Of a DNA stretch of 64,000 nucleotides, positions 33,910-45,145 are shown piece by piece (positions within the stretch are counted from its first letter, which is position 1; every line of letters starts with the position of its first letter). Origin of the DNA: Cordia subcordata (lineage: Eukaryota > Streptophyta > Magnoliopsida > Boraginales > Cordiaceae); NCBI GenBank assembly GCA_028554755.1, contig JAPTOF010000005.1:4721501-4785500 (forward strand), read 5' to 3'. The notes under the pieces are model-generated. The model was given only the letters and a program-made list of their open reading frames with translations. It was not told where the DNA came from and ran no database searches. The translations under genes and the position numbers were made by a program.

Positions 33910-36419
33910 TAGTGGTATCAGAGCCTAACTCTAGGCTATCTCTCACATCAATTAATGATGTTTGAGATATGCTTACCTATGGTGATATGACTCACATCAA
34001 CTAATGATGCTTGAGTCATATATTTATATATGATGATAATATGGCTTTCATCAATTAATGATGTTTGAGTCATATATTTATATTGTAATATGACTTTTAT
34101 CAGTTAATCATATTTAAGTCATGTATTTATATTTGTTGGTGATATGATTTACATCAATTAACGATGTTTAAGTCACATATTTTATATGGTGGTAACATAG
34201 CTCGCATCTGCTAATGGTCTTTGAGACATATTACATGTGGTACTAATATGCATAATAATCAAATTTGTACTTAATGCTCTCACTATTATCATGGTCTTGT
34301 TTTGAATTTAATGGGGATCAAAACTTATAAGATGAAGGGATGAAGGATTTATTCCTCTTTTCAATGCACCTACTTCAATAAGATAAAGGGACATGAATAG
34401 TTTTTGATAATACTACACTAGTTACTACCAGAATTGTTGCATTTATGCAAAAATTTTGAATATTACACAGCATATTTTTATTGTTAGTAGACTTTTATTT
34501 TAATTTTGTTACTATTGATGTCATTGTTAAAAGATAAATATCAATGGCTTCAGAGTAGCCAAAGCATATAAGCCATTGATATTAGGTAGTCACATATTTT
34601 TTAAAGATTACATAAAGATAAATGACATCTATAATTGCGTTCAGTCTATGGAATAATTTACTAGGCCCCACAGGAAGGTGGTTATTTTCATAGACTTAAT
34701 GGTATAAGATAGTGAATTTACATCAAGAGTGAATACTCATAGACCCACGGGTATGGATTATTTGTCTTTTTATGTTTAATTCACTTGTCCTATAATTAGT
34801 TCATGCATGATGCAATCTTCGCCCATAGGGAGGTCTAAATTTACTATTTAAATTTAACATTGGTTGATTTAAAATTAAATTTTATTCAAAGCATGATATA
34901 TATGTTTTCTTGGTTATTGTTGTTGTTCCTACTACATTCTTAATGATACTTCTCGCATTTTAATTTTGATTGGTGACAACTTTTCTGATTGGAGAGAGAA
35001 AATTCTCTTGACTCTTGGGTTCATGGACCTTGATTTGGTGCTTTGTGTGGACGAACCACCTATCCCCATGGAAACAAGTTCGCAAGCTAATAAGACTTCA
35101 TATGAGCAGTAGGAGCGATCCAATCGCTTAAGTTTAATGCTTGTTAAATCTCATATTAACAAAAGCATTCAAGGTTCTATTACTGATTGTGATAAAGTCA
35201 AAGACTTTATGAAAGTTGTTGAGGATCAGTTTGTAAAATCTGATAAGGTATCAAAAGCTTTCGAGCATAAAGTTTGACAATTCCAAGAGTGTGCGTGAGC
35301 ACATAATAGAAATGAGGGGTGTCGCTGCTCAACTAAACTCTTTGAAAGTTGAGTTCTCTGAGTCATTTCTTATCACATTTATTCTTAACTCTCTTCCTAA
35401 TGAATATGGACCATTTAAGATCTCTTATAACTCACGTAAGGAAAATTAGTCTGTTAATCAGCTTTTAGCTATGTGTGTTTAAGAGAAAGAGAGATTGAAT
35501 CATAAGAAGCTGGAAAGTGCAAATTTAGCGACTCATGCAAAAGGAAATCGCAAGAAAGACAAATATGTTCCCAAAGTGCAAAAAGAAGGAGAAACACACA
35601 TGAAGCATAAAGGAAAAGACACGCAATGTTTCTTCTACAAGAAAAAGGGACACATAAAAAAGGACCGCCTGAAATCCAAGAAATGGCTTGAAAGGAAATG
35701 TACATGTCTCTTTTACGTGTTTGCAATCTTTTTTGGTTGATGCTCCTAATAATACATGGTGGGTTGATTCTAGATGCACAATCCATATTGCTGCTACCTT
35801 GCAGGGCTTTCTAAACATCAGGAAACCAAAAGGTAGTAAACAATGCATCTATTCAGGAAATCGGATGCATTCGCAGGTGGAAGCTGTGGGAACATTTAGA
35901 ATGGTTTTGAAAACTAAAAATGTTTTAGATTTAGATGATTGCTTTTACATTCCAAGCTTTTCTAGAAATCTAGTTTCTATTTCCAAACTTACAAAAGTTG
36001 GTTTTAGATTTAATATCTATGCCTCTGTTTTTGAAATATTCAAAAATAATAATTTCATTGGTTTTGGAAATTTGATTGATAATCTATATAAACTTTTATT
36101 AGATCCCAAATACGAGTGTAGTCTTTTGACTACACATGAGGATATTGGTAGCAAAAGGAGTATCGCCAATGAAAACTCCTCTAAGTTGTGGCATAGGAGT
36201 TTGGGACATATCTCCATAGAAAAAGTCAAAAGATTAGTAAATGACGAAGTATTACAAGCTCTTGATTTTACTGATTTTGATACTTGTGTTGGTTGGATAA
36301 AGGGTAAGTAAACCAACAAGTCTATTAAACGAGCTAAGAGGAGTGATGAGATACTTGAGATTATCCATGTAGACATATAAGGACACTCTCTCGCTCCTTT
36401 CATAAATGGACAAAAATAT

Positions 36420-36910
36420 TTTGTCTTATTCATTGATGACCATACGAGATATATGTATTTCTATCTTCTGTTTGATAAATCTGAGGCTTTGGATGCCTTT
36501 AAGGTATTTAAAGCAGAAGTAGAGAAACAAAAGGATAAGAAAATAAAAATTGTAAAATCAGATAGAGGTAGGGAATATTATGGGAGATATACTGAAATGG
36601 ATCAAATGCCTGGTCCATTTACAAAGTTCCTTCAAGAGGAAGGCATTATTGCACAATTTTCAATGCTTGGAACATCTCAACAAAATGGGGCGGCTAAAAG
36701 AAGGAACCGTACAATTATGGACATAGTAAGAAGTATGATGAGTAATTCTAGTCTTCCTATGAGTTTGTGGAATGAAGCACTAAAAATTGCAGTTTATGTT
36801 TTAAATAGAGTTCCATCTAAGGCGGTTCCTAAAACACCTTTTGAGTTATGGAATGGATGGAAACCTAGTTTAAGACATCTACATATCGGGGTTGTCCAAT
36901 TGAAGTTCGG
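36420..36910 (+). pseudogene. Copia integrase core remains
   Basis: The core reads [53 protein letters not shown] and [11 protein letters not shown]. The usual GVAERRNRT glutamate is changed (GAAKRRNRT), so the DDE triad is broken even before the frameshifts. Confidence 0.85.
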
Positions 36911-39229
36911 GTTTATAACTCGAACATAAGGAAATTGGACCCTAGAACAATTAATGGATTTTTCATTGGCTATGCGATAAACTCAAAGAGGTTTAGATTT
37001 TGTCTCTCACACACTCCAAGAATTGTTGAAGCTAGAAATGCTAAGTTCCTTGAAGACTTTGAGATCAATGGGAGTGATATTTCTCAAAAGATTAATCTTG
37101 AGGAAAATAAGGAGATCTTTGAGCCTTAAACGGGATGATTGATTGCTTTTCAAAATACTTCTGTAGAAGATTTTGAAGAGTAATTAAGTCAAGAACCTGT
37201 ATAAGAGGAACAAATTACCACTGAGCCTACCATCCAAAATAATCCAAATATACAAGAAGCTATAGCGTTAAGGTCTAGAAGAACAAGGAGGACTACTATT
37301 TCTAGCAATTTTGTTGTATACCTACAAGAGTCTAATTTTGATATTGGACTCACAGAAGATCCTACTTCATTTTTACAAGCCATGAGTAAGGAAAAGTCCA
37401 CATTATGGTACAATGCCATGAATGAGGAGATGGAATCTATGGCTAAGAATCAAGTCTGGGATCTCGTTGAATTACCTAAAAGGGCAACAACCGTTGTAAA
37501 TGGGTATATAAGACCAAGAGGGATGCCCATGGTAAAATTGAATAGTATAAGGCTAGACTTGTAGCCAAAGGTTTTGCTTAAAAGGAAGGCATTGATTATC
37601 ATGAGACCTTTCTCCAATTTCTAAGAAGGATTCTTTTAGAATAGTTATGGCTTTAGTAGCTTATTTTGACTTAGAGCTTCATCAAATGGATGTGAAGACG
37701 TCTTTTCCTATGTGGGGATCTTGAGGAAGTCGTATAGACGATTCAGCATGAAGGTTTTGCACAAGATAGTCACTTAGTTCATAAGTTAAAGAAATCAATA
37801 TACGGACTGAAACAAGCTTCCCGTCAATTGTTCACAAAGTTTCAAAGCATTATTACCTCCTTTGGTTTTATAGAGAACATTGTTGATCAATGTGTATACC
37901 TTAAGGTTAGTGGGAGCAAATTTATGTTTTTAGTCCTATATGTTGATGACATCTTACTTGCAAGTAGTGACTTGGGAATGCTACATGAAACAAAGTAATT
38001 TCTTTTTCAAAACTTTGAGATGAAGGATTTAAGTGAAGCCGTATATATCATTGGCATAGAGATGGATACGTTAGGTCTATCTCAAAGGGCCTGAATTGAA
38101 AAAGTTTTAGAAAGATTTAGAATGCAAACTTGTTCACCTACAGTAGCACCTATTGTCAAAGGGGATAAATTCAATTTAAGTCAGTGTCCTCAAAACTCTT
38201 TGTAAATGAGATGAAAAATATATCTTATGCATCAGCAATTGGCAATCTTATGTATGCACAAGTCTACACAAGACCTAATATAGGATTTGCCGTAGGAATG
38301 CTTGGCAGATATCAAAGTGATCCTAGCCTTGAACATTGGAAAGGAGCTAAGAAAGTGATGTGTTATCTACAAAGAACCAAGAATTACAAGCTAACATACG
38401 AGTACACCAATTAATTGGAATTGGTTGGATATTTAGATTCTGATTTTGGTGGATATATGGATACAAGAAAGTCTACTTTAAGATACGTCTTTCTTTTAGC
38501 TAAAGGTGCAGTATCTTGGAAAAATACCAAGTAAACTATAATTGCTTCATCTACCATGGAAGCAGAATTCATTGCATACTATGAAGCCACATCACAGGCA
38601 TTATGGTTAAGGAACTTAATCTCTGCACTGAAAGTTGTTGATTCAATAACAAGGCCAATAAAGATATACCATGACAACTCAGCTACAGTTTTCTTTTCTA
38701 GAAATGATAAAAGCGGGAGTCGCAGTAAGTATATCAATATTAAGTACCTTATTGTGAGAGACCATGTTAAGAAGCATAAGATGGATATCCAACATATTAA
38801 TACTAAGCTAATGATTGCAGATACCATGACTAAAGGATTGCCAGCTAAACAGTATAAGAGTCATGATATGGGACTTGTTGGTTCATAATTGAGTTTATTG
38901 TTACTTCTTTATGTGTTTACATACCCACATTATTTAGTCTTTTGTAATAAAATGACATGTTTTTGTGCAGATAAAGTATATGTCATTTATAAGTAAGGAT
39001 CTTGAATGGCTTATAAGAATATCACTTGTGAAGTACCTAATTGAAGAGAATCATGCATGAAACACGTGAAAGGAAGTATTCAATATTAAAGGGTATGATT
39101 GCCATGGTCTATGTATTGAAACTCTTTGTTAGAGTGGAAGTGTACCATGACTAGACTCTTTTAGACATAATTAAGTTATGTGTCACCAATTTAACCATTT
39201 GATTATGCCACGTGGGCCAAGTGGGAGAA

Positions 39230-39711
39230 TGTAAACATGTCTTTTAAAATAAGAGACTTAATGTGGCCACTTGTCAAATCAAATTATTAAAATTATTTTT
39301 GGTGAATTAAGGATAATTATCTGAGATAATTATTTTCTGGTGATAAATCCAAAATTGAGATAATTATCTAATGTAAATATGTTATTGATAAGTCCAAATA
39401 TTGAGATAATTGTTAATCATGGATCAGGATAAATATGTTTTGTGATAGAGATAAACTTCCTTAATGGGAGGAAGAGAATATGTCAAACTCTTAAAATCTA
39501 TCTATAGGGTCCCTAACCTAGTGTATAAATAGTCTGTGATTACCATCAAGTCAAGGCACAGAAGTTCCTAACATAGGCCACAAGACACCTATATTTAAGA
39601 GTAGTGAAGTGGTGAGAAATTCATAAGGACGTGATACATGAGCAAGAATGGCCGAAGGTAAGTTTGAATTATTTTTCGCTTTTTAATTTCTTTCATCATA
39701 ATATGATTACA
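39230..39711 (+). repeat. Copia 3' LTR (482 bp)
   Basis: It starts TGTAAACATGTC and ends GATTACA. It is followed directly by the ATAAT target duplication and the resumed gypsy LTR. Confidence 0.93.
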
Positions 39712-39716
39712 ATAAT

Positions 39717-40013
39717 GTGTAAGCAGTAGGTAGTTCAAGTTCATGTGGATGATGACAAAGGTTTTCGAAACGTGAATGAGTTCTAGACGTAACTCGTTTC
39801 GTTTTCTTATTTTCTTTCAGCGTTTTTTTGTGAAAAAAATTCTGTAACCTGTTGTCAAAGTTTTGTAGCTCTCTTACAGAAGGAAAAAAGAAAATATTGT
39901 TTTCAAAATTCCACAACTTTTTTTTTAATAATTTCTTTTTGATAATTGAAATATGGTTTTCAAGCTACAGCAATGTTCAAAAACTCTATAAACAGTTGAA
40001 TAAGTTTTGAGTA

Positions 40014-40049
<36 letters not shown>

Positions 40050-41331
40050 AGTAGAGTTTTTTTTTTCTTTTTGGCATTTGAATACTATGTTGATATATGA
40101 TTTCTTTCTTTTTATCTAATTAGCTTCTTTTAAAATTTTCAAATATTTGCAATCATCTCAAACTTGTAAACAGGTGTTGGACAAGTTATACTAGTTTTGT
40201 TAATTCCTTATTTAGCAATACTAAAAAAATGCAACTTGTTTTCATGTATCTATTGCTTTATTGTTGTTGTTGTTGTTCTTTTCATTTATGTATTTAGTCT
40301 AGCAAGGATCATTTTCTTAAATTTTATCTTTTTTCTTTTCTTCATATGATTTGCTTCCATACTTTTTCATTAGTTAGGTAATGATCATTCTTAAAACTTT
40401 CTAATTAGGTTTAAATCCTTTAACTGTGTTCATCTTGATATGCATGTAAGTTATACTTCCACCAACCAAAATGTTTCTTCATTGATATAATCATTAGTCT
40501 TTTGTTTTCTTTAAGGGATTGTATCCATTATTCTCGAATGATATGGTGTCATGTGTTTAGTTTCTTCATAAGCTATACAGCTTGATGATGTGTGAATGTG
40601 AAGGGATCCCTTGCTTGATGAGGGACTAGTACTCATCATTGTGGGCTTGTTAGGGACATTATGCTCAACATTGTGGCTGAATTCGGGTATTGTACTCATG
40701 ATTGTACACCTGACAAAGGGCTTTGTAGTTATAATTGTGGTATAATTTAAGAACTTCATGTTGTTTTATATTTGTCTATTCTTAAATTAATTTTATATTC
40801 GTATTTTGGCAGTTTAAGTACTTATATTTGTATCCATTTATTATTTCTTCAGCTTGAGCTTTCTCTTTTGATACTTGCTATAGTTATTCTATTCTTGGGG
40901 GAAGATCCCTTACCGAGCATTCATTTCGCTCACTCTTTTTGTTTTCTCTTGTTCTTTTTTTTTTTCCCCAAATCGTGAGAAATGAGTATGTACTAGAGCT
41001 TGTAAGAGAGGGTAAATGATCGTTTGGGGTGAAATTCAATAAGACCAAGAGACACGGCTGTTAGATTTTATGACATTTCTTTAGTTAAGATTTGTAGAAT
41101 CAAGTAGGTTTTGTAATAAATTCAATTATTTGGAGTTCTTTAGTTTTAAATTATTTTGGAGTCTTCCAATTTTATAAAAATGCTTAGAAGTGGTGATGAA
41201 ATTTCTATTGTGGGATGTAGTGCTCTGTAATCTTCTATGGTTGGTTTAGCCTTACGAGTTTAAGGGTTGCACCTCTTAAGCTCGTGAAGTGTTATGCCTT
41301 GAGCCTGCCTTACATAGGTTGGGGTGAGACA
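39717..41331 (+). repeat. Gypsy 3' LTR, 3' part (right of the copia insertion)
   Basis: It continues from 33424 after removal of the copia element and one ATAAT. Its last 480 bp (40849-41331) match the 5' LTR piece at 28776-29241 and end GTGAGACA. It includes a (TG)n(TA)n tract at 40014-40048. Confidence 0.7.
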
Positions 41332-41659
41332 GCTTTATGATAAGTCTTGTTCCAATTAGTAATTAAATTAAAATACATACTTGAAATTATAGTATCGACT
41401 ATCAGACCTTATAGTAAGTCGTATAATTTATGGTGTCCCTATAAATCTTCAAGAGATTCATGGCATGAACCTCGAAATTCACCTTACAGTGCCAATGGGC
41501 ATTACAAGTCCTTCTTGGCAATGAAAAGTCTACATCCACTAGAATGTCGAGATGTCACGATCTCACTCTACCTAAAGATAAGTGTGTCATCTGCTCCTAC
41601 ACCCAATACTATAAAGACATATCAATCATTATAACTCAAATTAATTAAAACAAATGGGT

Positions 41660-41712
<53 letters not shown>

Positions 41713-42260
41713 GTCAGAGGAGTGGACTTAGAGCTTGACATCAGCTCTCCAAAAGAATAAGAGCTTGACAAGTCAGCTTATAAATTTATTAATCTTACTA
41801 AATTTTATTAATATTTTTAATGTGATGCAATATATTGAACCATATCAATGTATACATTCTAATTTTAATTAAAGAGCAAAATTAATTTAATAAGATATAC
41901 TAATATTAAATACATGATACTAACTTTAATTTAAAAGCACGTAGTATGTATGTACATGATATTATTCATTAGTATGACCATTAAAGTAATGAAAAAAATC
42001 TATATAAAAATTTTAATTATCTTATTGACATGTCAAAAAACATATTTACAAATTGACTCTTATTTTTACATGCATGTTATAAGATTTTAAAAAGAGTACG
42101 AAGTATTGTCGAATTTAAGTTAAATTTATGAATAGAGTTCATTAGTTTGATGTAGTTTTCTAACTCTAATGTAAGTTGCTATATATTTTTTTAATGATAA
42201 ATTAATAAAATAGTGAAAAATATTGTCATACTTTATTATAATAATTTATCAAAACAAATT
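41332..42260. other. AT-rich sequence with a long (AT)n tract, no gene
   Basis: An AT dinucleotide run of about 45 bp is at 41665-41710. Apart from this I see no coding or structural feature. Confidence 0.6.
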
Positions 42261-42262
42261 TA

Positions 42263-43060
42263 TCAAAAACATTTTTGAGTCTTACTCACATATGAATTAT
42301 AACAAGATTTAAAATTGATAATAAAAGAGCACAACAAGCCGTGCATAGTGGGGGTATAATTGCCAAAATATAATACAATGATAGGGTACCCGTAGCCCAG
42401 GGTTGTTGAGCCCCAGTTATACTCCCTTACACCATCAAGATTCTGGAGGTAAGGGAGCCAACGACGGAATAGTTCACTGCATGAGCCGTCAGAGAATAAG
42501 CCCACCAATGCCATGTATATCCATCCTAGGGAATCTTAAGTGCCTACACATCCCCCTTCCACCCCATCTACTAAGCAATACGAACAAGCACTGCCTGCTT
42601 TAGAGGAGTAATTGCAATCTTATTTCTCTTAGTATACAGCTCTAAGCAACCTAAACTCCAAACATATTCTCTATCAAGGGTTCCCATCTGGTCAAATGCA
42701 TCCTTATTTCATGTAAAAGGAAGACTAATTATGGCAATCTTTAAGCACGACCACATATTCCAAGGTCCTGGAGGCCTGACCAACATGCAAGTGAAATGTG
42801 TTCATTCCATATTGCTAATGATACACAATTGCCTTAACCAAACGGTGGTTTGTCTCTATGCTGCCAATTTTGTACAATCTAAAGATCCTGGCTTTGTGTA
42901 AATGCAAAACTCTGGTGGAAGTTTCTCCCATCATCTGTAATCTATTCTCCGCCTAATGTCAACATCATGCATACGACTAACACAGTAAACACTATGTCTT
43001 GCCCGTAAAGATTGGCTTTATGGAGACGCAATGTAATTCTCTATAAGCAGCCCGTTTGAA
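42263..43060 (-). pseudogene. Plant mobile domain (PMD/MAIN-like) fragment
   Basis: Minus-strand pieces read MGETSTRVLHLHKARIFRLY, HRLVKAIVYH, MNTFHLHVGQASRTLE, then FRRWLPYLQNLDGVREYNWG. These match the PMD pattern (xTxTFHLPxGExTxTLEDV; LRxLxDxxxxxxYxWGxxxLAxLY). Many stops break it. It is separate from the PMD copy inside the MULE at 48080-50548 and may belong to another element. Confidence 0.65.
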
Positions 43061-43899
43061 CATCTACACAAACAAAATTTAAGTTATAAATTAGACATAA
43101 AACATATGTTAGGACATAGCTTCTAATTTCAAATAGCGTAAACTAAACATTCTAAACTAAATTCCATAATGATTAACATAAAGTTCAATAATTATATTAA
43201 TTATATAAAAATAAGCTAAAGACAGGATGAATTAAGAGATCTATACAACTATAATCCATAATTACAATCATAATTATAACAAATATAGGTTGTAATATAA
43301 TAAATTATGTAACTTTATAACAATTATAGAAAAATGATAAAAATGTAATTAATTATGAAATTAAATGCATTACATTAGTTCTGATAATTGTACATTAAAT
43401 GACAATATAATAGACATAATTACAATTATTAGCATAATTAAGAAATTCATATATATTCAATATAATTACACTATTAATATATTTGCAAATCTTAATTATA
43501 TAAATAATTGTGTAGCACATAATAAATGTTGACATAATATCATTACAAATATAAGCAAAATTAGGATATATTAATTCTTAAAAAATGATAGTTTTCTAAT
43601 TGTGATAATTATGTTAATAAATTAAACTAAAGTGGTTTCTTTTATATTATTTTATCTTCACAACCAGAGATTTACTCCTTGGGACTGCATCGAATACACT
43701 TCTTAGATATTGTGATTACTTTTGTGTTTTACTTTCTTCAGGAATGTTGCACCTTCCACCGAATAGCCTTAACAAAAATTTTTTATCATCGTTGCTTTTG
43801 TCGCCTTAGAGGGTGGTTGCCTTTACTTATTTGGTACTTATAAGCACCTAAATGGTAAAAAATATGTAAAAGGGTGCTTTTTTCTAGGTGCCTATAAGC
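43061..43899. other. AT-rich spacer, no feature recognised
   Basis: Apart from a short repeat around 43840-43900 (GGTGCCTATAAGCACCTAAAT-like units, mirrored) there is no coding signal. Confidence 0.5.
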
Positions 43900-44463
43900 A
43901 CCTAAATAAGCAAAGCCAAACACACTCTTAGTCTGGGCCTCAAGCACATTCTTCTAATTTCTTCTACTAGGTTGACATTAAGGCATAAGCCATCATCATA
44001 TTCTTCTACCCCCAAGCTCCTTGAGCCAACCTTGACTAGCACCACCTCCTCGGTCTTGGAAGTGAGGTGAAAGGGTGTTTCCCTAGTGACCGAACTGGGC
44101 CACAAGATCACCCACAGCCTCTTTGCTTTATTCAACTTGGTCTTCAAGCCCTCAGTGATGGTTTGGTTGGTTACCTCAATTGTCCATTAACTTATAGATA
44201 GGCTACAAATGCAAACAAATGGTTAATCTATAGCTTTCTACTTTTCTTCTCTAAGTAGACTAAGTCAAACTGCTTTCCATTGTCAGTGATTATGATTTGA
44301 GGTATCCCAAATTAGGTGACAACAGACTTCCATAGAAAATTCCAGGCCATCTTCTTAGTTTTCTTTACTAATGCATCAACTCAACCAACTTTTTAAAACT
44401 ATTCATAGTTACGAATATGATGAACTTTCTCTGGCCCGGGCCTATATGTAAGGGGCTTGTTAT
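43900..44463 (-). mobile_element. Ty3/gypsy integrase remains (left of the MULE)
   Basis: Minus-strand reading gives RKFIIFVTMNSFKKLVE, then FGIPQ-like LGYLKS, LTMESSLT, followed by KTKLNKAKRLWV, ETPFHL and VEEYDDGL. These are the core and C-terminal integrase motifs of a Tat/Retand-like gypsy element (KTRLEKAKGxWxxxL...GETPFSLxxGTEAVxPxE). The N-terminal pol continues on the other side of the MULE at 51460-52780. Confidence 0.72.
44457..44463 (+). repeat. MULE target duplication, left copy (TTGTTAT)
   Basis: The 7 bp directly outside the left terminal inverted repeat are identical to 51453-51459 directly outside the right one. Confidence 0.8.
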
Positions 44464-44600
44464 GGGAATTTTTTTTATAAATAACACCATTTCTATTATT
44501 ATCATAAAAAATAGTCTTGTTTTGGATTTCATTTCAAAAGTAGCACTTTTGGTTATTGAAAGACCGAAATAGGTAATTCAATTACCGTCAAGCTCACTTT
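44464..44600 (+). repeat. MULE left terminal inverted repeat
   Basis: It pairs with 51320-51452. The outermost 13 bases after GGGA are a T run in both ends, followed by ATA(TA)AATAACAC. The inner part aligns at ATTTCAAAAGTAGCA(C/T)TTT. Confidence 0.83.
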
Positions 44601-44870
44601 TTACGCTGGCAGGCCATGTAGGGATTTTGGTTATTAAACAACCGATTTAGGCCTTTGAATAGCCGAAATTTAGTTTCAGCTATTCAACAGCCGAAAATGG
44701 TTGAAGAATATATTCCCCTGTCAACCTGGCAGATTCTTGCTTTTCAACGGCTAATTTCAGCTATTGAATAGCCAAAAGCTTGTCCTGTCATTCCTACTTC
44801 ACATCAACGAATATATGACTGACAAGGTGGCAGCCATATTCGTTTCTTGAATAGCCGAAATCCTAATTTC
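44551..44870. repeat. Left subterminal palindromic repeats of the MULE
   Basis: About seven copies of a motif around ATTGAATAGCCGAAA occur in either orientation, at roughly 44551, 44630, 44654, 44676, 44750, 44757 and 44847. Copies facing each other build palindromes such as TTTCAGCTATTCAACAGCCG. Similar copies sit at the right end (51198, 51265, 51348). Confidence 0.78.
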
Positions 44871-45145
44871 GGCCAAATTTAGATATTTAGCTAATGAACT
44901 CAGCCTCACAACTAGCCATATAAACCCCTCCTCCTTCCCGTTACTCCTAAACATCTGGCTTTTGCCTATTGCTAGCAAAAAAAAAACTTGCATATGTTTT
45001 GTTAACAGTAATTTCAGCTTGCCAAAAGGTTTGAAACCCCTAAATTATACTTGTAAACCACCCAATATTTCATACAAATCCTGAAAAATAATATGAATCC
45101 AAACATAGTAACTGTTATTTTACATCATTGAGGCCGAAAAAAAAA

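Larger units (their letters stand above)
33425..39711 (+). mobile_element. Full-length Ty1/copia retrotransposon (6,287 bp) with ATAAT target duplication
   Basis: The LTRs are 33425-33909 (485 bp) and 39230-39711 (482 bp). Both start TGTAAAC and end TTACA, and ATAAT flanks the element at 33420-33424 and 39712-39716. The primer site TGGTATCAGAGCC is at 33913-33925, and a purine tract (AAGTGGGAGAA) precedes the 3' LTR. Order: Gag (34930-35500), degraded zinc knuckle (CFFYKKKGHIKKD), protease (WWVDSRCTIHIA, with DSG changed to DSR), integrase (36180-36920), RT (37400-38000, LYVDDILLAS), RNase H (38410-38885, CIL-type end ADTMTKGLPAKQY). Stops and frameshifts make it non-autonomous today. Confidence 0.95.
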
